Shown here: positions 56,559-64,000 of the stretch, piece by piece | Layout: each line of letters opens with the position of its first letter | Position numbering within the stretch: position 1 is the first letter of the stretch | The notes under the pieces: model-generated | Databases searched by the model: none | What the model was told of the DNA's origin: nothing | The model's input: the letters and a program-made list of their open reading frames with translations, nothing else | Translations under genes and position numbers: made by a program | From: Aldrovandia affinis | Taxonomy: Eukaryota > Chordata > Actinopteri > Notacanthiformes > Halosauridae | DNA: 64,000 nt | NCBI GenBank assembly: GCA_029706075.1 | Contig: JAINUG010000216.1 | Location: forward strand, 930,001 to 994,000 | Direction of reading: 5' to 3'

Positions 56559-57259
56559 TGTCATGGTTTGAGTGCCTGTTTAGCCCTGTGTGGGCGTACT
56601 CCTTTTCTATCCTCGTGAGTACGTTCCTGCTCATTTCCATATCTAATCAGCGGATTGTTTTCAGGTGTTCACTGCCTACTTCAGTTCGCTGCTTTCACTA
56701 CTCCGTGCTTCAGTGTCTATTCATTTGGCGTTGAAGCCGGTACGGTGTCAGTCCTAAAAAAAAGAAAGTATTTAGAAAAGTATTTCACTTTAGCTTTCTC
56801 GCCACTTCTACGGAAGTCTACCTTTTCTTATTTTGTTTGGTCTGTGTTTCGGGGTTACTTACTGGCAGACCCAGGGCACTTATTTTCGCTGTTCATTTTC
56901 CTAAACTGCGTCTTAGGCATCTGGGTTCTATTCCAGCTTTGTTTTTTTGTTTGTGTTGCGACTCAAATTATTTTATTTATTTTTTCCTCTGCGTGTGGTG
57001 TTGGGCTACACGCTAGAATTTTCTGTTTGGTTTTACTATCGTTCGGTACCGTTCGCGGACCACTTTTATTCGCCCTTTTTTGGGGTAGTTATTATTTTGT
57101 CTTACGCTGGGAGTTTTGATTTATTTTCTGTAGCGATTCTCGCGGGTTAACGCCCCTTGCTCCCTATTGTGTTTTAGTGACATCCTGATTGTTCAGGAGT
57201 GTTTCTGATCCTTATTCCCCATTGGTCGCACTTGGGCCTCACCCCTACAAGCCCTCACA
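56559..57259 (+). repeat. 3' LTR of the nested gypsy element
   Basis: Begins TGTCATGGTTTGAG after the purine tract and ends AGCCCTCACA. It includes the intact site CATTGGTCGCACTTGG that is split by the miniature element in the left LTR. Confidence 0.8.
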
Positions 57260-57706
57260 GTTCCAGGCATTGACAACTCTCTGTGTAAAGAAAAACTTCC
57301 TAATATCTGTGCGGAATTTGCCTTTAACTAATTTCCACCTGTGGCCTCTTGTTCTGCTGACCCCACTTATCTTACAAAATCTTTGGTATTTTACTTTGTT
57401 AATCCCTTTTAGGAATTTAAAAACCTAAATCAAATCCCCCCTAAGTCTCCATTTGCTAAGTTTACAATAGATTGAGTGCCTTAAGTCTATCATCATAACC
57501 TTTACCTTTCATACTAGGTATCAGTTTAGTTGCCCTTCTTTGGACTTTTTCAAGAGCTTATACATCTTTCTTGTAGTGTGGTGCCCAGAACTGCACACAG
57601 TATTCTAAGTGAGGTCTGACAAAGGCATTACATAGCATTAATATAACCTCCTTTGATTTATACTCAATACTTTTTGCTATGTATCCCAGCATCCTGTTGG
57701 CTTTTT

Positions 57707-58231
57707 TCACTGCTGTAGCACACTGCTTTGATGCAGACCAACTACAATTCCTAAGTCTTTTTCAAATTGAACACCTACTAACCTTTCTCCTCCCATAAAA
57801 TACTCCTGTTTCATGTTTTTATTTCCCACATGCATAACTTTACATTTAGAAATATTGAATGTCATCTGCCATGTATCTGCCCATTTTTGGATTTTGTTTA
57901 AATCATCTTGGATTACTTTAGTCAATTCAAAACTGTTTGCCAAACCCCCAAGTTTAGTATCATCTGCAAATTTAACTATTTTGCTACTAACATCCATTTC
58001 AAGATCATTTATGTAAATAAGGAAGAGCAGAGGTCCCAGCACCGATCCCTGCGGGACACCACTGCCCACAGCATCGAGGTCAGATACGGCCCCACCTACT
58101 GTTACTCTTTGTATTCGCTTTTGCAGCCAATTATGAACCCACTCTGAAACTACTCCTGCAATTCCTACTGAATTCATTTTAGCAATGAGCCTCTCATGTG
58201 GTACCTTGTCAAATGCTTTCTGAAAGTCCAA
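57707..58231 (-). pseudogene. CR1 reverse transcriptase, partial
   Basis: One open frame with DFQKAFDKVPHERLIAKM, GVPQGSVLGPLLFLIYINDL, the catalytic KFADDTKLGG and WQMTFNISKCKVMHVGN. It then changes frame near 57710 (the usual FKPS-type continuation is broken). The 5' half of RT and the endonuclease are missing. Confidence 0.88.
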
Positions 58232-58558
58232 ATATATAATATCATAAGCCTGGTTCAGGTCAACACACTTTGTAGCCTCTTTGAAAAAGTCCAGGAGGTT
58301 TGTTAGGCATGACCTCCCTTTGAGAAAACCATGTTGGCTCTCCCTTTACTGCATTGCTTAGGCACGGAGGGTCAGCGTCTATTCTATAGCTTACCAAATG
58401 GAGGCACTACGTACGAGGAGGCTATGTCCGCGTTAGAAGCACATTTTGTGCCTAAAGTTAATGTCGTAGCTTGCCGCCACAAGTTCAGGCAACGTGCACA
58501 AAGACCTGACGAGACTGTAACGCAGTATGTTGCAGCATTGCGCGAGCTAGCGGTTACA

Positions 58559-59959
58559 TTTTTACATTTACATTTTAAGCATTTAGCAGATGCTCTTGTC
58601 CAGAGCGACTTACAAGATGTGCATCAATACATGGTAGGAATAATCATAGTTAGCGCGCAAGATCAGTGCAGGAATACAGCAATAGACATCATTGCAGGCA
58701 TCTGCGGACCATACCTGTAACACCGGGAAGGAAAAGGTTAGTGTATTTTTTATTTTTTTATTTTTTTAAAGACTATAGTGTTGAACAAGTAAGCAGAGGT
58801 GAAGACAGTTTAGCTAGATGGACAGAGATCAGGGGTAGTGGAGTCTGAAGAGGTGGGTTTTGAGTCTCTTGCGGAAGATTGGAAGTGATTCCGCAGTCTT
58901 GACCGATTGCGGGAGGTCGTTCCACCAACGAGGGACCAGGACAGAGAAGAGGCGAGACCGCGAGGAGCGGCTGCCAGGCGCCCGGAGGGATGGGGCAGTC
59001 AGTTTGCCAGCGGAGGCTGAGCGGAGGGGTCTGGGAGGTGTGTAGGGCGTGATGAGTGACTGGAGGTATGGGGAGCAGTACCTCTGGCCGCTTGAAAAGC
59101 AAGCACCAGTGACTTGAATCTGATGCGTGCTGCGATGGGGAGCCAGTGCAGAGAGGAGAGTAGAGGGGTGACGTGGGTGAACTTCGGCTGGTTGAACACC
59201 AGGCGAGCAGCAGCGTTCTGGACTAGTTGCAGTGGCTTGATGGCACAGGCCGGAAGGCCTGCCAGCAAGGAGTTGCAGTAGTCCAGACGTGAGATCACCA
59301 GGGCCTGGACCAGGAGTTGAGTGGCCTCTTGGGTGAGGAACGGTCGGATCCTCCGGATGTTATGGAGGGAGAAACGGCAGGTCCGAGTGATCGCTGCAAT
59401 ATGGCACGAGAAGCACAGCTGGTTGTCCAGGGTTACCCCAAGACTCCTGGCAGACTGGGACGGAGACACTATGGAGCCTTCCACGGTGATTGGCGCATCA
59501 ATCATCGGGAAGCCCTTTGCTGGGAGGAAGAGCAGCTCTGTCTTCCCCAGGTTCAGCTTCAGGTGGTGGGTGGACATCCATGCGGAGATGTCAGCCAGGC
59601 ATGCAGAGATCCGTGCCGGGACCTGGGTATCAGATGGAGGGAAGGAGAGAAAGAGTTGAGTGTCATCAGCATAACAGTGATAGGAAAAACCATGAGCAGA
59701 AATAACAGAGCCAAGTGACTTGGTGTACAGAGAAAATAGGACAGGGCCTAGCACCGAGCCCTGCGGGACTCCGGTAGAGAGGGTGCGGGGAGAGGAGAGG
59801 GATCCTCTCCAGGCCACCTGGTAGGACCGGTCAGCCAGGTAGGACTCAAACCATGTCAACGCAGATCCAGAGATTCCCATCTCGACGAGAGATGAGAGCA
59901 GGATCCGGTGGTCCACGGTGTCGAATGCCGCCGACAGGTCGAGGAAGAGGTCGGTTCCA
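58559..59959 (-). mobile_element. L2 LINE, 5' truncated, nested in gag
   Basis: The 3' end on + is TTTACATTTACATTTTAAGC then GCAGATGCTCTTGTCCAGAG. The 5' limit is at about 59959, where gag text (CCAGTTTGCATCTATGGAG) resumes. It carries an unbroken 305-codon RT segment. Other pieces of the same family lie at 14290 and 35139. Confidence 0.88.
58999..59916 (-). CDS. L2 reverse transcriptase C-terminal portion, open frame
   Basis: 305 codons without a stop: GVPQGSVLGPVLFSLYT, catalytic HCYADDTQLFLSFPPSD, LNLGKTELLFLP, SLGVTLDNQL, SRLDYCNSLLAGLPA and SLHWLPIAARIRFKSL. These are the palm, thumb and conserved C-terminal region of L2 ORF2. The frame changes after PHTSSHSS, where the final part continues in another frame. 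The endonuclease and the first RT motifs are missing, so the product alone cannot drive movement. Confidence 0.85.
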   Translation of the reverse strand: MDHRILLSSLVEMGISGSALTWFESYLADRSYQVAWRGSLSSPRTLSTGVPQGSVLGPVLFSLYTKSLGSVISAHGFSYHCYADDTQLFLSFPPSDTQVPARISACLADISAWMSTHHLKLNLGKTELLFLPAKGFPMIDAPITVEGSIVSPSQSARSLGVTLDNQLCFSCHIAAITRTCRFSLHNIRRIRPFLTQEATQLLVQALVISRLDYCNSLLAGLPACAIKPLQLVQNAAARLVFNQPKFTHVTPLLSSLHWLPIAARIRFKSLVLAFQAARGTAPHTSSHSSRPTHLPDPSAQPPLAN

Positions 59960-61665
59960 TGCCAGTTTGCATCTATGGAGAATGAGATGTTGCGGGACCA
60001 ACTAATTGAACAGGTTTATCTACCTGCGATCAAGGATAAACTTATAATGGAGGAAGAACTTACTTTAGAAAAAGTGATGACGTTAGCGTGCCAAGTGGAG
60101 TCAGCAGTGAAAATTATTCTGTTCTCTCCGGTGGAAATACAGCTATTCCAGTGCAGGCTATTACAGCTAAGCCTGGCATACAGCAGCAAGGTAAATTCCG
60201 CTCCTCCGGACAGCTGTCTCATTCTCACACACCGCATTCAGGACATGAATCTGGAAAACAGGGTAGGAATTGTTTTCGTTGCGGATCTACAAATCACTTA
60301 GCTAATGCTAAAGACTGCCCTGCTGTATCGTCCACTTGCAATAAGTGTGGTAAAACAGGACACTTTGCTAAAGTTAACAAATCGGGGGCCAAAGAGGTAC
60401 GGGAAGTTTCTATACCGGAGGTTACGATTCTTTGTCTGAATGACTTGTCCACCAATGATAAAATCTACTGTAGCGTAGATATCGATACTCCGAATAGCAG
60501 TGCTCATGCTGTCGAATTACTGGTTGACACTGGGTCATCTGTCTCGATCCTGCCAGAGACATTATACAAGAGACATTTTGCAAACTGCCCATTAACCGAC
60601 CCCTTACTTATTCCAGAAACCATTTGCCTGTGCTGGGTTGCCTTGATGCATTCGTCTCCCATGATAACGTGTCGTCCAATGCTACGTTCTACATCGTCAA
60701 AGCCGGATCTCCGTTGTTAGGCATGGATCTAATGCGTGCGCTAAATTGTCACATCGTCGGGGACACGGTTCTGACGAAAACAGCACCTGTATGCGAAACA
60801 CATGCGGATACAATTACTAATAACAGCAACAAGCCCATCGGATGTGTTAAAGGGTTCGTTAATAAAGTGCAAGTAAATGAGAGCGTTAAACCTGTGCAAC
60901 TAAAATTACGTCGGTTACCCTTGTCAGTGCGTGAAGAGGTGGCATGCGAAATTCAGCGTCTGCTCAAAGCTGGATTATAGAGCCCGTTGATGCTTCCCCG
61001 TGGTCTCACCTCCAGGGTTGCCAGGTCCAGGAAAAATATCCAGCCCAAAGTCTGCTTCAAACCCGCCCAACGGAAGCTTAAACTAGCCCAAAATTGAAAG
61101 TGTCCTGAAACGTTGTTTGCCAAAACTGTATATTGCAAAGCATTATTGGTATAGCCTACTACTCTTTGACTCTACTTACTCTTTTCTGTTCTCTCCTCTC
61201 TGCTCATCTCCTCTCCCCTTTTCTGTTCTCTCCTCTCTGCTCCTCTCCTCTCCACTCCTCTCCCTGTTCATTGTTTTCTGTCTATATACACAAGCACCAA
61301 CATTCATACAATAGGCCTACACTGGAATACAGATCACAGTAATTGCCAAAATTATAATCTTAAAACAATATGCTTACAAGATGGACTTGACTGCTCACTT
61401 TGTCTTCTCGCCTTCATGTCTTCTAACAATTTCTCCTTCCTTTTCTTATGTATTATCCCAAGATTTATTCGGATTTTCAGCTTACATGTCGAACTATTCA
61501 CAAGCTTGGTTCATATCTGCTCTGTTGCCACATCACACACCTTTTAAATTCCTAACTGCTTGCATGTTTCTGTTCTGTCCTCTTCTCTTATGCCATGTCT
61601 TTTCAGAACTTTTCCTTTCCAAACTATTATCTTACTGTGCAGCTTCCTTTTGATTTCAGCTTTGA

Positions 61666-63672
61666 TCAAGAACTATTTACAGTCTTTATGCCTTTTCTTT
61701 TAGACATTTGTGGTCTCTTCCTCATCTTGCTCAGCCGGAGCTGAGTAGATATCTGCAGTGAAGAGAGAGAGCATCCTTGGTGTTGGCTTGAATTTGTGGC
61801 AGCAGATTTTTTTCTTTGCATATAAGCTCGAATTCTCATTATATTTAACAGACAGTTTTGCTCCAACCTGTTTCGCAGCTTGTTCTTTATGAGAGTCATT
61901 TGGGAAAAAGCCCGTTCAACAGCAGCATTGCTGAATGGTAAAGCAAGAAGAGACAGGGCAAAGTTTCCCAGTTCTTCAAAATCTCTGTCATCTGCTGCAT
62001 CTGTGTGCATTGCAACTTCAATCCAAAAGTCTTCAACTTTGCTGTCCTCTGTATTTTTCCATTGTAAAGCATGAATGACTCTCCACTGTTGCTCTGCTTT
62101 TCCTATATCTCCTTTGAAGAGAGAGAGGAAGAAGGGAAGATCATCTAGCTTTGGCTTATTTGCACACATAACATGGCTGGGTGACAGGAATTTGAGAGCC
62201 TCTAGTTGTTTCATGTTATCTGGAAGCCTCTTCTTGATCTCCTTGGCTAACTCTAGCATGTAGTCCCTGCATCTCTTTTTCATGTCCTGTACTGCCTGGT
62301 CACTTATTCCTCTTGATTCATGCAAAGCAAGACGGAACTGCACCCCTAAGTCTACAGCATCTAAGGGGAGAAGATGCTCATCAGACAGGGTAAACTCCAT
62401 GATGTCATGCCAGCTCTGGAATGTCTGTGGCAACGTTATACGCTCAAGTAGAGATTGGTAGAATGTTACAAGTTCTGCTAGAAGTTTTGCAGGGTTGGGT
62501 GTGTCCAGTTGAAAGATTTTATTCATCCTGTTTAACTCTGACACAATTGGTTGGGGGAATTTGAGGTAGATCAGATTAATATTGTCATTGTACATTTGAT
62601 AAAGCAGCTCTGCAGGATAGCTTCTCTCACTGTCTTTTGTCAACTGGAAATGCAATTTCAGCTCCTCATACTGTGAAATGATACGGTTCACACACTCACT
62701 GATGGCAAGCCACCTAGTGTCAGATAGTTGCAGTATCTTCAAGGGTGTTTCACCTACATTTATGGTCTTGTACAATTCTGCATATTTTTGAAGGCGCTGT
62801 GTGGCATTTGAAAACCAGCTGTAGGTCTGAGACACCATGTACTTCACATTGTGTGGCAGGACATTCACAGCTTTTGATGCACAGAGCTGAAGGGAATGGC
62901 ACACACACTTGATGTAGACAATGTGGGGATTGCGTTCCCGAAATTTCTGAAGCACTGAGTTATGTTGTCCACACATTGTGTTACAACCATCAGTTGCAAG
63001 ACCAATGCAATTCAGTATGGACAGTTTGTTGTCATCCAGAAACTTGAACAAAGCATTTGCTATGGTCAGCGAATTACCAGCTGCAATATGTATCATTCCT
63101 GCAAAAGTGCTAATGATTTGTGAGTGCTTTTTGCTGTAGTATCGGATTACAACACACAGTTGTTTTCTGGTTGTGACATCAGTGCTTTCATCAACAATGA
63201 GAGAGTATGTTCCACTCCCTATATCCTCCAGAAGGTCTTCGTTTGCTACAGGCCCTATCACTGAATTTATCAGTGCTGTGCATTTGGTTCTATGTAAACT
63301 AATGCCTGTCTTGGACATTTCTTCCACTACACATCCTAAATGATCAACTGTTAAAATGCTTGAATGGCAAGCAAAATGTGCAGCCAGCTGCAGCTCTGCC
63401 TCCTTCACAGGGACATTTCCTCTAAGAAATGACGTGCCTGTACCAAATAGTGTTCTGGCATTTGAGAAAGGAGCGGCATTCTTTTTGTGTTTTTCTGTGG
63501 CAGCATGGGCAACCAGGTCACTGTGGTGGGCTCTTATTTCTGTCTTACAATATTTGCAGAATGCTTTTCTGTCGTCATTGGGAACACTCTTTATCCATTC
63601 CATCAACCCTTTCTCTCTCTCCCAGTCCTTACGATTTCTTCTCCCGTATTTTCCCCATTTACCTGGTGGCAT
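61666..63672 (-). CDS. hAT-family transposase with BED finger, intact
   Basis: 668 codons, no stop. An N-terminal BED zinc finger comes first (FCKYCKTEIRAHHSDLVAHA, then EKHKKN). The catalytic core follows: SLIVDESTDVTTRKQLCVVI with the first Asp, LATDGCNTMCG with the second, the CVCHSLQLCASKA motif of the insertion domain, and SDTRWLAISE. The C-terminal hAT dimerisation region reads FALSLLALPFSNAAVERAFS and KNKLRNRLEQ. The first Met (63672) lies just before the BED domain, and upstream is GCTAGCTAGC-repeat-containing non-coding DNA. The low-complexity region on the 3' side (61150-61280) is CT-rich. It looks capable of activity; whether it is expressed is unknown. Confidence 0.93.
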   Translation of the reverse strand: MPPGKWGKYGRRNRKDWEREKGLMEWIKSVPNDDRKAFCKYCKTEIRAHHSDLVAHAATEKHKKNAAPFSNARTLFGTGTSFLRGNVPVKEAELQLAAHFACHSSILTVDHLGCVVEEMSKTGISLHRTKCTALINSVIGPVANEDLLEDIGSGTYSLIVDESTDVTTRKQLCVVIRYYSKKHSQIISTFAGMIHIAAGNSLTIANALFKFLDDNKLSILNCIGLATDGCNTMCGQHNSVLQKFRERNPHIVYIKCVCHSLQLCASKAVNVLPHNVKYMVSQTYSWFSNATQRLQKYAELYKTINVGETPLKILQLSDTRWLAISECVNRIISQYEELKLHFQLTKDSERSYPAELLYQMYNDNINLIYLKFPQPIVSELNRMNKIFQLDTPNPAKLLAELVTFYQSLLERITLPQTFQSWHDIMEFTLSDEHLLPLDAVDLGVQFRLALHESRGISDQAVQDMKKRCRDYMLELAKEIKKRLPDNMKQLEALKFLSPSHVMCANKPKLDDLPFFLSLFKGDIGKAEQQWRVIHALQWKNTEDSKVEDFWIEVAMHTDAADDRDFEELGNFALSLLALPFSNAAVERAFSQMTLIKNKLRNRLEQNCLLNIMRIRAYMQRKKSAATNSSQHQGCSLSSLQISTQLRLSKMRKRPQMSKRKGIKTVNSS

Positions 63673-64000
63673 TGTCGCTGTGTGTACTGCTAGCTAGCTA
63701 GCTAGCTAGCTAACGTTCACGTCCTCACTGTACCGGTATGTATTTCTCGCTCGCTCTCTCAGCTGTCTCCTTCCCTCCCTCTCTCGCGTCGCTCCTCAAA
63801 ATCGGGTCTCCCTTTCGTCAACTCTCTAAAAAAATGTTTTTATTGTTGTCGACAAGCAGCAGAGGCAGAGCAAATATCTCTTAGCTAACTTTAGACTTCT
63901 TAACTTCCAACTTCTTAACATTCGCCCGCCTCCAAATTTAGAAGTGAACGTAGTACGTAACGTAGCTATCAACGCTAAATGACGTGAATTCAAACGCACC
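63673..64000 (-). other. hAT 5' non-coding region
   Basis: Holds a (GCTA)n run at 63690-63712 and a CT-rich tract near 63745-63785. No promoter motif could be fixed. Confidence 0.5.

Larger units (their letters stand above)
52637..57259 (+). mobile_element. chromodomain-type gypsy element, deleted and nested in the CR1
   Basis: The right LTR is complete (56559-57259). The left LTR is missing its first part: it starts at CTGGCAAGACCC, joined to the CR1 at a CTGGCA shared by both. The LTR pieces differ at many positions, so the copy is not young. Internal order: gag, zinc knuckle, protease, RT, then a deletion that removes RNase H and most of integrase, then a chromodomain relic and a purine tract (GTGGGGGGG) before the right LTR. 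A miniature LTR element has landed in the left LTR. Confidence 0.88.
52492..58348 (-). mobile_element. CR1 LINE, split by a gypsy element
   Basis: The 3' end is at 52492 (TAAGAACATAAGAACATAAA, then GGGCCGTTCGGCCCATCTAG), the standard CR1 3' text in reverse complement. The element is interrupted after about 52637 and resumes at 57261 (TTCCAGGCATTGACAACTCT). RT coding sequence extends to about 58340, where SQHGFLKGRSCLTN-type text can be read on the minus strand. It is 5' truncated there and inserted into the gag of the outer element; TTTA at both junctions is a plausible target duplication. Confidence 0.88.
52337..60980 (+). pseudogene. gag-pol of the outer element, split and frameshifted
   Basis: The first segment (52337 to about 52491) reads GSVPAPAQFLLCVGEPAIPF and ETWLKIFDNYLL. 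The second (about 58350-58558) reads LHCLGTEGQRLFYSLPNG and KVNVVACRHKFRQRAQRP. The third (about 59960-60980) has DQLIEQVYLPAIKDKL, a frame change near 60115, then a zinc knuckle (CFRCGSTNH) and a second knuckle that has lost its last Cys. A protease (VELLVDTGSSVSILPE) follows, then LLGMDLMRALNC and the start of RT (VREEVACEIQRLLKAG). Dead copy. Confidence 0.75.
52074..61012 (+). mobile_element. outer gypsy-like LTR retrotransposon, interrupted several times
   Basis: A probable 5' LTR 52074-52322 (TGTTGTG...CATAACA) is followed by a gag ATG at 52337. Gag is cut after CACCGTGCTATTTTA by a CR1 and resumes at about 58350. It is cut again at about 58558 by an L2 and resumes at about 59960. Pol is cut at 61012 by a hAT element. 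The rest of pol and the 3' LTR should lie beyond the right edge. Removing the insertions leaves a gag-protease-early RT order. Confidence 0.75.
61013..64000 (-). mobile_element. hAT transposon, right end beyond the window
   Basis: The terminus CAGGGTTGCCAGGTCC at 61013 follows the pol text of the outer element (TGGTCTCACCTC). The 8 bp CTCACCTC at 61005-61012 would be the target duplication if it recurs at the far end. The element encodes an intact transposase on the minus strand. The opposite terminus is not seen before 64000. Confidence 0.8.

Noticed and set aside
61381-61653. 90-codon hydrophobic plus-strand frame
   Set aside because: It lies in the 3' non-coding part of the hAT element and has no recognisable family.

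Overview
The window is vertebrate nuclear DNA, almost certainly from a teleost fish. Three recognisable host genes have spliced, introned structures with GT/AG borders. They sit in AT-rich DNA full of typical fish transposons: Tc1, hAT, PIF-Harbinger, P-type, L2/CR1/RTE/Jockey-like LINEs, tRNA-headed SINEs and Ty3/gypsy-like LTR elements. I cannot name the species.

Host genes. (1) msl2 (+): the large last coding exon, 1581-3226, and its 3' UTR; the first coding exon lies left of the window. (2) tnfsf10/TRAIL (-): five coding exons between 20676 and 16728 join in phase to 299 codons, with interferon-type motifs just upstream of the start. (3) nceh1 (-): five coding exons between 43458 and 38733 join in phase to 408 codons, with catalytic residues S191, D348 and H378. 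TNFSF10 and NCEH1 are also neighbours on the same strand in human 3q26, so this is old microsynteny. The three genes are not an operon: one is an E3 ligase/chromatin factor, one a death ligand, one an ER lipid hydrolase.

Layout. 1-4250 msl2; 4250-16000 transposon-rich intergenic DNA (a Tc1 with a nested hAT MITE, a 2.9 kb LINE, a palindromic repeat, two more Tc1 copies, a SINE); 16000-20900 tnfsf10; 20900-38700 intergenic, with a minisatellite, decayed LINEs nested in each other and two Harbinger-type elements; 38700-43500 nceh1; 43500-50100 a 5.9 kb terminal-inverted-repeat element that carries a spliced but broken ORF and is itself interrupted by a foldback element; 50100-52060 a P-type (THAP) remnant with a small RTE insertion; 52074-64000 a deep nest of elements.

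The nest reads as a stratigraphy. An outer gypsy-like element (LTR at 52074, gag at 52337) is broken by a CR1 LINE. The CR1 is broken by a second, chromodomain-type gypsy element. That element's left LTR is broken by a 638-bp miniature LTR element (LTR-internal-LTR-internal-LTR) with a perfect tRNA-His primer site and a 4-bp target duplication. The outer gag is broken again by an L2 LINE and the outer pol by a hAT element with an intact 668-codon transposase running toward the right edge.

The best candidates for something undescribed are the tandem miniature LTR element at 53006-53643, the foldback element at 45001-47634 built from 123-bp tandem repeats in opposite orientation, and the element at 44195-50106 that carries a multi-exon host-like ORF but no visible transposase.
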